Of a stretch of 64,000 bases of DNA, positions 1 through 12,382 are shown in pieces. The notes under the pieces are model-generated. The model saw only the letters and a list, made by a program, of their open reading frames with translations. It did no database searches and was not told the origin of the DNA. The stretch spans positions 13,472,501 through 13,536,500 of the forward strand of contig NC_087245.1 of assembly GCF_037042905.1 (NCBI RefSeq), read 5' to 3'. A program made the translations under genes and the position numbers. Within the stretch, counting starts at the first letter, position 1. The number at the start of each line of letters is the position of its first letter. Source of the stretch: Lytechinus pictus (lineage: Eukaryota > Echinodermata > Echinoidea > Temnopleuroida > Toxopneustidae).

Positions 1-899
1 CCCTCCCTCTATCTCTACCCCTCCCTCCACTTCTCTCCTCCTGAGAGACTAAGCTTGGCTAGGCTGTACAAGAACAACCTTACAGTTTTTTTGAGAGGTT
101 AGTCCTTTGGAACTTACAAAGCAAAGGGTGTTATGCTATTTATGAGTGAGATAAGTTATGGTTTCTTAGGCAAATTTCATGAGTTACTAAATTGAAATGT
201 AATGCATGAGTGAACAGGAATTGTAATTTTAGTGTAGCATATTCATCTTGTGGACCTCAGAAGTGTGTTCGTGAGAGTCAGAGTAATGTGATGGTACCTG
301 TTACAAGCAAGAGGGCGAAATATGCTAAGACTTGGTTAAAAGGGCATTCCTCTTCTTTTTGTCCTTTTACAAATTAAAAGTCATATGTACCCTCCTCTCT
401 CCACCTCCCAGCCCCCCTCTCTCTCTCTGTCTCACTTCCTTGATTGTAGCCTATTTAAAACTTAACTGCCAAGTGACCGGTGGCTGATGGTCATTTTTTT
501 TTTATTGAATGATTACCAAGAAATTTAATTATTATGATGATTAATGAAGTAATTTATTGAAAAAAAAACTGAATGTTTGATTGATCACATTGCCCATTGA
601 ATGAGTTGAGTTACTGATAAATTGTTGATTAAATGATTGATACGAAAAACTTGATGCCCAAATTCAGAATTAATCATTAAATCAACATTCTGCTCTGGAC
701 TTCACGCGTACATGACAATAGCCATCAGTCTCTCAACAGGAGGGGAGGGCGGGAAAGAGGGAGGGGACGGGGGCTTAATGTTCTGTTGACCCTTATTCCA
801 TCAACCTACTTCTGACTTCTCCCACTTAAGTCCTATCTCATCCCATATTCTCCCGACTCCCATGAACACATTGCTGAGATCCACATGATAAAGTTGAAA
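1..899. other. No gene seen; pyrimidine-rich low complexity
   Basis: I see no supportable exon here. The stretch contains CT-rich runs near 1-40 and 385-440, a purine-rich patch near 740-775 and otherwise AT-rich sequence with stops in all frames. Confidence 0.5.
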
Positions 900-1285
900 T
901 GCTGCCCCAAAAGTGTAATTTATGTTCACTCATGCATTAAAGTTCAATTTAATAATTAAAAAAAAATTGCTTAAGCAACCAAAACTGGTCACGGTTGATC
1001 TTTAATTTATCACAACGCCCTTAACTTTGCAAGTTCGAAAGGATTTGCCTCTCAAAAACTGACATAAATTGGAAGGCTAATTCCAGCCCACCCTAATTTT
1101 CATACCCTTTGTTTCAGTGGGCAGTGCTCACTCAAGCATGAATAGTTTTCAAACTTTTTGGTGTCATTCGAAAGTTGACTTTATTGGCTTTCCATATATG
1201 TAAGTCTTTTTTCCCAAAGTGCTACTTTTTTATTTGGCAGCCATTTCAAAAGTGTATAGTTTTTTGGGGACGCAATGTATATACG
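900..1285. mobile_element. Possible degenerate mariner-type MITE
   Basis: Near 904 the sequence CCCCAAAAGTGTA is followed by a TTCACTCATGC motif. Near 1236-1275 the mirrored pattern AAAAGTGTATAGTTTTTTGG leads into GGACGC. The central CAGTGCTCACTCAAGC (about 1125) resembles internal sequence of the clearer inverted-repeat element at 48568-49552. It reads as an old, eroded relative of that family. Boundaries are uncertain and no target duplication could be defined. Confidence 0.3.
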
Positions 1286-2936
1286 AAGACGGACACGGAG
1301 GTGACAAAACTTGCAGGCGTAAACTATATTACATTATTTCTTACCTAGGAACATTTCTATATATTTTGTCACATATAAGTTCAATCTGAAGTCATGGAAA
1401 TATTATCTGGGGAAATGATTACATACTCATAAACTTCTAGAAGTACAAAAGATGGTAATTAGATATTTTATTTCCATGCCCTATCGAATCCTTTAACTAT
1501 CTCAAATTGAAAGTACTGGCTAGCTGTGTTTAGATATGTTGAAGCATCAAAATCTGAAATATAAGTGTTAATAACATTTAAGAAATAGATTTAAAATTGG
1601 AATAGAATCAGAAGGTTTTTTATTAAAATATACGGATAACTTTGTTTCATCAAGCATGTCGCTCATCTTATTTATAATGCACTTTATAAAGAAATCTTTT
1701 TGGAACCAGTAATGTTAATGGTTATGAAGGAAACTACACGGATATCTGTAAATACCGAATCCCTATCTCTGTTCCTTTGCATAATGATGCTACCTGTAAT
1801 TTGTTCTTCATCATGACTTATTTCAAATCTAGTAGATTTACCATATTTTCTGTAGTATGAATTTTGATGTATCATTTATATAAAAAATATGTCAATTAAA
1901 AAAACACCTTAATTCCAATTTTCGACACGTCCTTGTATTAAGTTTTATTTTCTAAGTGTTGCAGTGACGCAAATCCCATTTGATCACTTTTTATTTGTAC
2001 GCGAAATCATTAACATTTTATGCTTCTATTACCTGATTTTCTTTAATGTGGTATTTTTATACATAATATGTGTTTTTTTAATCGAATAGAATAAATAAGT
2101 GCATAAATCTGGAATCCTTATTTGATTGCTCCTCTGATGATGTTTCGAGAATGCGCCCTCTGTTTTTCAATCAAAGTAAAGCGTATACATAGTACGTCAT
2201 AGTACAATCATGATAGATATTGGAGTGATACTCACGGAATATACTAAGTAGTCCGTAGGCCTATATCAATGATACATGTACCATACATGTACAGTACATA
2301 TTCATGTCCGATTTTATTCACAATTATATTTCATAAAATGACATATCTTTATTAACCCAAGGTATGTTTTTATAAGAAATTGATTATTGAAAATATAACA
2401 ACGTAATCAACAAACAAAATTAAAATGAGCGATATTCTGAAAGTTCTAAGTCTGTTTTGTTATGGGCGTAAGTTAATGTCCCCTTTTCCTGAATTGTGTA
2501 AGTAAAAACATTGTTTCAAACAAATGGTTTGCTATTCCCAAGCCTTTTTTTTTTTTTGGGGGGGGGGTCATGTTATAGGTCATATTTCAATGCGTATACA
2601 AATGATCTGTAACGTGTATTTAAAAGAAGACGTTGAAATAAACGGAGATAATAATTATGACACTCAATGGCGAAACGCAGTATGATATCTAATCACACAC
2701 GTGCAGAATTTCACAGGATGATAAAAGCAGTCATGATATTCTTATCAATATATCTATTAGTTATTCAAACGAAAGGAGGGGGATATTGAAGATGTGCATG
2801 TGGTGAAGGAGGGCGATCCAGGCTTACATGAAGTGAAAAGGACTTATACATTTGGACATCTATTTTCAAGAGGTGACCAATGTCTCGAATTCATCGCTTA
2901 TTCTTTACAGATGCAATATTTAATATCAATAGGATT
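1286..2936. other. No gene seen; AT-rich intergenic sequence
   Basis: No convincing exon, RNA gene or repeat family. A T12 run followed by G9 lies near 2547-2568, a pattern that recurs in the window. Short ORFs here have no family features. Confidence 0.5.
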
Positions 2937-3088
2937 AAGTGGCATAATGAGTTGTATTATGAGCTATTTTCATTTCCTTTCCTTCTTATTTCTCCTTTCT
3001 GTCCCTTCTTATTCCTTCAGTGGTCGATATTAATGGGAGAGGGGGGAAATTGGGCCCCAAGCCCCCTCCCTCCATCTGTACGCCAGTG
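2937..3088. mobile_element. hAT-like MITE (family A)
   Basis: The left end AGTGGCATAATGAG is imperfectly inverted relative to the right end TACGCCAGTG. The same left/right pair and a T/C-rich interior occur at 14090-14230. The CAGTGGCGTA-type terminus is typical of non-autonomous hAT elements. No clean 8-bp target duplication is visible, so superfamily is an inference. Confidence 0.45.
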
Positions 3089-3503
3089 ATATGATTGACG
3101 AAGTTCATATTAATTCAACACTGAAGAGTTTGTGTTAACTCGTAAGCTTACATTTTCCCTAACTAGTAAAATCACGGTTCATATAGCTTCCCCCTTTTTG
3201 TAGGAGGGGTCGAGTATGCAGAAAGTAGATCATCATGGTGCAGGTGCATGTCACAAACTCAGATCTTAAGGGAAAAAATAAGGGGTCACAAAATGCTTAA
3301 AATCAGCCCGAAATTCAAGATCATCATACCTATGACATTATTGTGAACATTTTTTTTTTTTTGGGGGGGGGGTTATATCCCCATCCCACCCATAGGCCTA
3401 CCGCTGGCTGAAGTAGATAGGCCTACACGTCATCATGGCTTGATAACACTTATGATTATGCAGATAATAATGATTGTCATAGTTCAATTGCTTGCGAACA
3501 AAG

Positions 3504-5568
3504 ATGTTGCTTTTTTGTCTTCTGCTCCATCTTTATTTCCTGTTGGTGTCGGGTGGTTATCCCGGTAAGTGTTTAAGAGTTGTTTTTAACTGAGAAGAGA
3601 GCAAACAAAAAAACAATATGTGACGTGAGAATTTTTTTCTCTCTCTCTCTCTCATTCTCTTATGTCGATTCGTACTTATCATTCTCTCCTTTTTCTGGAC
3701 TTTGAGTGGATTCACAATTAAATGTTCTAAAAAAAACTTTGATTTATTATTGGGACGTAATTAGCATTAATAGTGATGCTGAATGATAAAATGATGCAGA
3801 CACGCTGAAAACTAGAAAAATAAATGCTGAATATTATGATAGGAAAACATTTTGTTTGCATTCGACATTTTTATAAAATTTGAAGCAGATTGTTGGAAGG
3901 ACTGAAGAAGAAGAAGAAGAAGGAAGAGAAGAAGAAGATAATCTCGATCACTTCGCTTTCACTTTATAGGGAGTCGTTTATAAACTAACTCGATTCATTC
4001 TTCTTCACCTCCCATAGTACCAGACGATTGTTTGGCCTGCATCTGTAAAGTTGAATCTGGTTGTAAGATGCCAAACCCGGTCTGTCGAGATGATGTAGGC
4101 TCTTTATCCTGTGGTCCTTATCAAATCAAGGAAGCATACTGGTTGGATGCTACACTGTATGGTGGATCACTCATGGGATGTGAGTTCATAAGGAAAAATC
4201 GAAGAAGCATAATTCCGACAGAATCGGATGTAAAATGAATGTTTTGCATATTGTCATAAAGCACTTACGTGCCCATTGGTCACTGATGGTTGATAATGAG
4301 AGAGACGATGATGTCGCATACTTGTTTAAAATGTAGGCTATACTTTTTTCATTTGTGACGATGTAACAAAAAAGAATAATGATATATTACAATAACACAA
4401 TTCCGCTTACATGGATGAATTAATCCGTGTATCCCATTATGATAAATAAATAATGCGAGGGCAAGCAACTTAAACATTTTTTATATATTTATATTCAGAC
4501 CTGAAAAGCAAAAGCTCAGTGCAATTGTGATGAAGATGCCTATCCAAGTAAACAGTATTAATCCGAGCGTGAAGCGAGAGCTGAAATTTGTAATGTACTG
4601 AACTGGTTTGGACTGTTTGCAGTGACTCATGAGAAACTAGATATCTCACCAACCAAATGATGCAAGCGCGAAGCGCGAGCCAAAAATGCTTGATATCCTG
4701 ACCTGAAAATAATTATGCACTTTTCGTACCAATTATTAGGAAAGGGTAACTGAATGAACAAATAATGCGAGCGCGTAGCCCGAGCTGATTTTTTTAATAA
4801 TAAAAATTGACAATTCATAAGGACGTTTTTTAATAAAGGACAACAAATATATCCAATAAACAATTTTAACAAATCCGAAGCGCGGGCTTTTCTTTTTAGG
4901 GTTAGACCTAAAAACGGGACATTCTTATCACTTTGTAATCATGACAAGATGCCAGCAAGCTGAAAATAATCCAATCTGAAAAACGGATATCATTTTAAGC
5001 ACACTTTTAAATAAAGAACGAGCTGTGTATTTCAATGATCAAACTAATGCGAGTATGAAAATCGAGTTGATCATGTTAACTACTGTTAATTTATTTATTT
5101 ACTTATTTATTTAATTCAGTTTATTTATATTTTTTGCTGTTAGCAAGCGGCGGGGTTCCGAGGAACCCAGGGACCCCCCTTGTTATGGGACTGCTCTGTT
5201 TTTTATTTTGCCCTCTAGCTGATGTGAATATAAGGAATCACTACCTCTACGTGTGTATGTATATCATGTATAATATGTTTGTGTATATTATGCTTAACAA
5301 CAAATCAAAACTTGAGTTTATCGTTTGATTTTAAACAGCGTGGAAAGAGTGTACTGCTGACTGGGTATGCAGCGAGGAAGCCGTACAGGGCTATATGAAA
5401 CGCTACGCCACAGAACAGCGACTTGGATTTGCACCAGGATGTGAGCAGTTTTCACGGATCCATAACGGCGGTCCTAACGGTTACAAGTACTCCAGCACAG
5501 ACGCCCACTGGAACAAAGTGTATGACTGCATGCAGAGTAGTGTTTATATTGAACCTTGCTTGGAGTAA
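3504..5568 (+). CDS. Invertebrate-type (destabilase-family) lysozyme, copy 1, three exons
   Basis: This is a secreted muramidase expected to cut the beta-1,4 bond of peptidoglycan. Exons are 3504-3564, 4018-4179 and 5339-5568, with donors GTAAGT and GTGAGT and AG acceptors; both introns are phase 1, giving 150 residues. Residues 1-18 form a signal peptide (MLLFCLLLHLYFLLV start). Family motifs follow in order: CICKVESGC, DDVGSLSCGPYQIKEAYW, CSEEAVQGYMKRY and RIHNGGPNG. By family knowledge the Glu of VESGC and the Asp of DDVGSLSC match the catalytic pair of i-type lysozymes; both are present. Two cysteines common in the family, after YWxD and after NGGPNG, are replaced here by Ala and Tyr. A C-terminal tail with an extra Cys (EPCLE) is not encoded by copy 2. 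The start is chosen from the signal peptide and splice phase. Intron 2 holds palindrome-bearing repeats. Confidence 0.93.
3900..3943 (+). repeat. (GAA)n-rich tract in lysozyme intron 1
   Basis: A GAA/GAAG purine tract lies about 75 bp upstream of the exon 2 acceptor. The paralogous intron at 32560-32600 carries the same tract with a different repeat number, consistent with microsatellite drift after duplication. Confidence 0.7.
4440..5070 (+). repeat. Palindrome-bearing GCGAAGCGC repeat units in intron 2
   Basis: Degenerate units of very roughly 120 bp each contain a variant of GCGAGCGCGAAGCGCGAGC, followed by AT-rich text with recurring TGACCTgAAAA and AATCATGAAAAGGATG-like phrases. Clear motif copies lie near 4564, 4667 and 4768. 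The family recurs in both orientations elsewhere in the window. Confidence 0.65.
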
Positions 5569-6880
5569 AAAAAAGTATTGAAACCAGGTCAAAGGGAGAA
5601 TAAATTCAAACAAAAATATTTCAGTTCTCACCTTTTAAAATGACGTGTAGGTCCTATTGTTAATCATCATCGCGCTAATCTTTATTTCAATCAATCAAAA
5701 TAGTCATTATTTTATCATTATTATTCTTCACTATTTAAAAAATATTGGGAGGGATTTGTCATTTTACTATTTAGAATAATTGTAATACAAAATTTAATTA
5801 TATAAATAATTTTCAGGCATGATAGCTTGATGAGGTATCCACTTACAAATAAAAGCACGCCATCTGAGTCGAGTCTGGCGGCAATATCATTCAAATTTGT
5901 TGTGCTTCTTTTTTATTCATTCTTCTTTTCACTTATAATAACACTTATCGTTTTTATTTGTCATGTCCTTCTGCTAACCGTCATTTCAGCATTTTATTTC
6001 AAGTGATCACGTGATTTATAAATTCCTGTAATAAGATTAAGATAGAAAGAAAAGGATTAAATCCTTACACAGTTTGTTGGCATGTGGTGGAATGAAGGGA
6101 GGATGATCATTCTTGTTGCACCAATAGTGACGTAATATTGGTTCAAAGGTGATACGTATGAGCATTTCTCAAACTGTGTCATCAATGGGGATTGATGCGG
6201 CAGTATAGCATGGCTGTATGAAGCGAGGGGCGGGGGACGAAACCAAAAGTTCATTAAACTGTAAAGAGAAAGATGGTTTGCTTTTTCTTTTACATATTAA
6301 TGTTACTAATTTCAGACCCGCAAACGAAAACCCCGTTTACATAAATTGTCTTATCGTAAACGTATAACATCGGAAGAGGATATCGAGATAGGAGGAGATG
6401 ATTTACACGCACACACTTTGGGCGATAAAATGTTGGCGCATCATTAAAACCACTTATGGTATGATCTATTCAAAATGAATGTGTGGACGTATTCCTCTAC
6501 ATCTGATAGCAGTGAATATGTCAAAACAGGAAAAAACGAGGTACAGAATGGGTGCAGGACACACCGGTTGGAAGACAACACTGTCCCTTTCTTGCAAAAA
6601 AAATATAAAAAATCGATGCATCATCTAAAAGAGGAAACATAGTTTATTCTATTTTTTTGTAAGTAATATGGTCCTTTAAAAATAATTATTGAAAAGGACA
6701 CTCTTTTCCAACACATTAAAGATAAAATATAGATTTACATGAATAGTACTATTCTAGTCCAATTTGATTAAACTGTGGTCAATGTAAAAATATGATATTA
6801 CGAGATTACTAAATGAAACTACTGCCGAGATCGATGCAGAGCATGACCAAAAATTCTACAAACACTGGCCTTCTAACCCT
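5569..6880 (+). repeat. 3' flank of lysozyme copy 1, duplicated at 37180-38690
   Basis: Long blocks match the region downstream of lysozyme copy 2. They include GGCATGATAGCTTGATGAGG (5816 and 37599), the CATCTGAGTCGAGTCTGGCG block, a 6313-6360 block beginning GACCCGCAAACGAAAACCCC, and CCAAAAATTCTACAAACACTGG near 6848. This shows the gene was duplicated with at least 1.2 kb of 3' flank. Short ORFs here differ between copies and look non-coding. Confidence 0.75.
5848..5853 (+). terminator. Candidate poly(A) signal AATAAA
   Basis: An AATAAA lies 280 bp after the lysozyme stop and is conserved in the paralogous flank at 37629. Conservation in both copies makes it the better of several AATAAA hexamers nearby, but cleavage is not demonstrable from sequence. 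Confidence 0.3.
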
Positions 6881-6888
6881 TTCTGCCT

Positions 6889-7325
6889 AGCATTTTGGTC
6901 ATCTTTATACTCCAACAAAAGGTTTATTTGTATGAAAAGATCAGACAAGGATAACAAACTAATACTGAAAATTTGATTAAAAAATCGACATAAAATTTTC
7001 AAAAGTTATTTCAGCTCGCACTTCGCGCTGGCTTTATTTGATTATTGAATATGTATCGCTTTATGGCTAACAACAAACAGTCCTCAACAGGTCCCTTTTC
7101 GATCACTTATATACGGATTTTGTTAAGGATCACAAACATTGCCCAGAATGTTCGTTTTTTAGGTCAAGATACATGAAATTTTCAAAAAATTAGATCGCGC
7201 TTCGCGCTCGCACTATTTAGATATGGCTTATGAGATTACTATGTTTTATAAGAATAAAGCAAAGAAGTGACTGTTTTTTTCGCCCCCCCCCCTTAATGGC
7301 GAAAGCTGGATCCGCCCCTGATTTT
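6889..7325 (-). repeat. GCGAAGCGC repeat element with GGGGCGGATCCAGC head, reverse orientation
   Basis: Read on the minus strand, this starts with CAGGGGCGGATCCAGC (7302-7319 region) and a CTTTCGCCATTAAG(G)n stretch, then runs into units with GCGAGCGCGAAGCGCG (about 7195-7210) and a second motif near 7016-7030. The same head precedes the units at 14458, 25145, 27598 and 30054 on plus, so this is one element family. Confidence 0.65.
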
Positions 7326-8189
7326 AGTCCTATTTCAGCACCCCCAGCCAAAAAATCGTTTCCAGGGCCCTGAGTAAGTCACTAAACTGGTCCAATAATA
7401 TTGTTACACTGCTGATAAAGCACAACAAAGGCTTTATTTTGTAAGGATCTAGAAAAAGCTTTATGTGTAAGACAGAATCATTGTTCTTTTTACGAGTCCA
7501 TCATCCAGAGTGTTCTGATAAATAATATTTTGTGTTATTTTGCCAATGCAACAAAATGTGCATTGAAGAACCTTAATCAACCCAGATAAATAGTCCAACG
7601 CTTGTTAGGGTTAGACTTGCCATCCATCGATTATCTCTACCAAAATAGAGAGAGAGAGAGAGGGGGGAGAAGGGGGGAGAGAGAGTCGTTTTTAAACTAA
7701 CACAGATTATGCAGGACCCCATTCACCCACCCTACAGAACTTTACTTTCAACCGTTCAGGAATTCGTCCATGTGCACCACGCACATTGAAAACCCGTTTC
7801 AGGCAATAATTCGTCTCGAACGCCATCCATCACTGTGTCTCGCCAGTAATTAGTTCCCTCGTCTTTTTGAACTCATTGTTTAATAATTATTTTTATAGAT
7901 AAATTCTAATCATATGAATATATTTATTAGCGGTTCAATTCTGATAACAGAATCACCATACTATGCACACTCCTTTAATATCATTACACTTGCACATGCA
8001 TACCAGCTTTCATTCCAGTTCTTGTGTATTGTATGTACATGTATTTACGTGAATCATGTATACTTGGGTTAAAAAATATATATATGTTGACATATGTTAT
8101 CATCATTGTTTGTTCTTTTGTTTTGTGTATATACATTGTATATCTACATGTATGTAAACCAGTGAAAAAGAACATTCCTTTATGGACAA
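7326..8189. other. No gene seen; GA microsatellite inside
   Basis: A (GA)n tract occupies about 7645-7685. The rest is AT-rich with no exon that I can support. Confidence 0.5.
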
Positions 8190-9139
8190 TGAAATTATTC
8201 TAATCTATTCTATCTAAATAAAATAATAACACATAAAACATTAATAATAACCATTTTTACCAGGTATAAATACAATTAAGTTTATACAAAATAATTACAC
8301 ATTATAATCAAATGCAAATATAAAAACATGCAAAATACCTTCTGTATAAATGCACATATTTATGAAATAGTCCCTATATAACGACAATGCACTCTCTCTC
8401 ACACATACACACACACACACCCACACACCACTGCAAACATGCTCTGCATCCCCCACACATACCCTTCCCAACACCCGTCACATATGTTACAAAGCACACA
8501 TGCATATTTCAGGTAGAAAATCATATAAAGGAACAGTGCAGACAAAAAATGCAAACTAAGGCGAGATACCCCCACAAACCTCACCCCTTTGTCTTTCATG
8601 TCCTTATATCAAATAATGCCCTTTAGATACTTGCAGTAGTAATACATGTTGCTGTTGAATTAGGTGTGAACTCTAGCATGAATCCCCTCTGAACATAAAA
8701 TAAATTATTTCCAGATTCGTTTTTTCCTTGTTTGTTTGTATATTTGTATTTATTTCAATATAAAAGAATAAAATATATACATGATCAAATTTAACAAATC
8801 GTCAAATAAAATATGGAGGATCGCCCATTTCAGCGGTATTAACAGAATACCACTGTTCTTCCATGGGGTCCTTTAAAATGTATATATATGCATATAAAAA
8901 CATATATAATTACAAAAAATATACACAATACTTAATGGAATACAAGAAAGAAAATGCAAAGACAATCATCCCACCCAACCCTAAAAAACACAAGATGTTT
9001 ATTACATAAAATAAAATTTCAAACTAAAACTAAATTACATTTAAAAAATATTCCATTGTGAAAATGCCCACCCCTTTAACCCACCCATCTAATTATTGAT
9101 TACCTAAACGCCCAATTTAGTCTGTTATTACACCGATTA
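8190..9139 (-). mobile_element. Probable 3' UTR and tail of the 8.2-12.9 kb LINE
   Basis: This lies directly downstream (minus strand) of the LINE ORF2 C-terminus, is AT-rich and lacks other features except a (CA)n microsatellite at about 8398-8430. The far end, near 8190-8220, contains ATTCTA-like repeats resembling the short 3'-terminal repeats of CR1/L2-type LINEs. The exact 3' end is an inference. Confidence 0.4.
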
Positions 9140-12050
9140 CTGTCGTATGGCAGTGAATAAGGGATTGCGGATTTCAAATATCAAAATAGTCAAAAAAATC
9201 TGCACGTGTTTATTGAATATATTAAGTGTGTCCAGTTGGCGTAGCTTGAGTGGCAGTTCATTGTACAATACAGATCCACGATATAAGAATGTACTTTACA
9301 TTGATTGGTTCATGGTTTTGGAAGCATTAGGTTTGAATTAGATCTTAGCCCATAATACTTTCCATTAAAAACAAATTTGTCAGTCACATAATCGGGTGTT
9401 ATCCTATGGAAGGTTTTAAACAATAATGTGTACATGTGTCTCCTTCGACGAGACTTTAGAGTTTCCCACTTCATCATAATAAATGAGATACACTGATTTA
9501 TGTTCATAAGGGTTGACTCGGAGAATTCTTCCCGCTCTATTCTGGAGCTTCTGAGTTGGTCAAGATAATTTTTATTGGTACTTTGCCAAACCGTGTCCGC
9601 AAAATAGAAATGGGGTAAAATCACAGAAGAATAAATCAATTTTAGATTTGACTCATTAATAAAACATCTCAGTCCCCATAAAAAGCCAATAATTTCCCCA
9701 ATCTTTTTGTTCAGTTGCTCTATATGAATATTCCTTTTAAGTTCAGGGTCCACATTTAATCCAAGATATTTGAAACTTGTCACTTGATTTAGTCTAGTTG
9801 AATTTAACTTGAGATTGAGAGTATGACGTTTAGAAAGCATATCATTTGTTCCAATTATAATACATACAGTTTTAATGGAGTTTATCATGAGTCTATTCAT
9901 ATTCATCCAAGATTCGAGGTTACCCAACTCTTCCTTTAATAATGATTGAATCTCATCAACATCATTATGGGAATAATACAGAACCGTATCATCGGCATAG
10001 AAATGCAGCTTACACTTTGTAAAAAACACTGGCAAATCATCGTTAATGAAAATCAAGAACAACAGCGGGCCTATTATTTACCCCTGAGGCACTCCGTAAT
10101 CAAGGGTAAATACATCAGATAATGTTTGCCCAATTGAAGTTATAATACGTCTATTTATTAGATAGTCCTGGAACCATTTCAATGTTGTTCCTTGAGCGCC
10201 AATATGAGAGTTTTTAATAAGGACATGGTGGTCGACAGTATCAAATGCCTTATGTAAATCTACAAAGACACACCCAGTAAATTTCCCCTGATCCAGCGTT
10301 TAAACCCATTCATCAGTCACCTTGATTAGAGCAGTAGTTGTGGAGTGTTTCGACCTGAAGCCTGATTATTCGTTTACTAGTAATTCATTGTCATTCAAGT
10401 AACGGAATATTTGTTTTTGAACAACCTTCTCTAAAAGCTTCGAGACACAAGGTAATAATGATATGGGCCTGTAATTATCCGGCTGATATTTATCGCCATT
10501 CTTGTGCAGTGGTATAATTTTTGCAATTTGCAATTTTCCATTGGAGGGAACAATACCATCCGTTATTGATTTATAAATTAGATATGCAATTATTTGATAA
10601 TTTCCGTTGCACAAGTTTTTAATACATAAGAACTGATTCCATCCAGCCCGACTGATTTCTAATTGTTAATGCTGTATATTTCTTTCAATACATCTGTTTC
10701 AGATACTTTCGATAGTTTAAAATTGATTTCATAACGACTAGGAAACAGATTTCTCATATCATTATTTGAAACATTACACATTTGTGAGATATTAGCATCA
10801 TTACCTGCATGTAAAACATTGGCAACACTGGCAAAATGACTATTAAAATGATTTGCAGTTTCAAAAGTATCATGAGACAAACACGAAATAGATGACGGGG
10901 AAGTTTTGTTAGGTATGAGAGATTTGAGAGTTGACCAAATTTGGTTTCTGTCTTAAAGTTTCAGTCAGCTTATCGTAAAAACATTTTCTTTTAAGTTGTC
11001 TGTTTTTATATGTAACTTTATTTTTCAACTGTTTATAGTTTTTTCCAATATTGATAACTGTTATTAACCTTTGCCTTTGTTTCATTTTTTTCTCGTTTCT
11101 TCATCAATTCAAAAATGTGTTCGTTCAACCACGGGGAGTGTTTTTTTTCTCACCCGCTTAGATATTGATTGGCATGTATTTATTAACTACTCCCAACAAA
11201 AGTTCCTTCCCTTCCATCTATCGACAGCGTTGTCCACACTGTCCATTTATTTTACAATAGACCAGTCAATGTCCTTGATTTCTGATTTAAAAGCATTTAA
11301 ATCTATACCTTTTGACTTACGAAATGTTGCTAGAAGAGTTATCATTTGATCGATGAGCGTTCAAAATTAAGAAGCTCATGGAGTGGTCACTAAGACCATT
11401 ATGAATTACACCATACGAATGTACATTTTCTTGACAGTTCGTTATAATATGATCAACAATTTAGTGTTGAAGAATCTTTGCATATTCTTGTGTATTCGGA
11501 AGTATTTATATGTTTCAGACCATAAACAGCTTTTAGTTGGTTGTATCGTTTACATCCACTTGTCGGTCGGTGGTTGAAAAATTGCTACCCCTCCACTTAT
11601 TCTGTCATGATCATTTCGAATAATAGAATATTGAGGTATATAGATCTCTGCATCATTGATACTATTGTCTAATGTTGTTTCATTCAGAGCTAATAAGTGA
11701 ATATCATTACTGCACAAAAATGATTTTATTTCGCCAAAATGCTTGAAAATACTGACCACGTCCAGATGTAGGCATTTTATTCCACTCTTTGAAAGCTGGT
11801 CGTATTTCGACCCGAAATTATGGGCAATATTCCCATCTAATTCTTTATTTGGACTATGAGACACACTTGTAGAAATTTTACTCTCACCATAAAACGGTAA
11901 ATGTTTCATTGCACACTGTGGACATTCCCAATTTAAGAACATTTCTGTGTTATCGTCGTATAATTTAACTGGCACCAGAGCACGTGATACGTGAATCCAA
12001 TTTTTACATTGCGTACATAAAAAGGCCTCTTTGATTTGATTTTACAGACT
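9140..12050 (-). pseudogene. CR1/L2-like LINE ORF2 (zinc finger, endonuclease, reverse transcriptase), degenerate
   Basis: Fragments on the minus strand run in order. Cys-rich PHD-like segments (CTQCKNWIH and WECPQC) lie at 11910-12040. An apurinic-type endonuclease start (LLALNETTLDNSI, GGVAIF) follows near 11590-11700, then a linker, and RT motifs including DNYRPISLLPCVSKLLEKVV (about 10430-10480), GVPQG and FYADDTVLYYS (near 9990). The C-terminal part resembles NELPLKLRQL (about 9240). The YADD catalytic box is intact, but stops and frameshifts break the frame, for example a TAA right after GVPQG near 10078 and breaks near 10620 and 10900-11550. No RNase H domain is seen, consistent with CR1/L2-type elements. 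Dead by sequence. Confidence 0.85.
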
Positions 12051-12382
12051 CCCTACATATTTCGCATGGATATTTCCTTACCATTAAAATTCCTTATCAA
12101 ATTTAACTTAAAAGAAATGTAGTTCCCCAAGATAAATAAATGAGTAATACTACTTAAACAGGTTAGATATACAAATGTCGAACATTCAAAGTCAATAAAA
12201 AAAATTATGTTACAAATTAAAAAAAGCAATGAGTTTCGTTGGAATGATGCATCGCACAGGATGCCATCACAATTTACAAGTCATAAATTCATCAACGGAA
12301 AAAGATATCTCTTACAGCTTTTTAAGATATTCGACGGACTTGATCATCTTTATAGTGGTTTTTCCATTACTTGCTGGCTGGG

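Noticed and set aside
2794-3089. Two overlapping 69-79-codon ORFs
   Set aside because: They run into the hAT-like MITE and its C-rich end; no domain or splice evidence.
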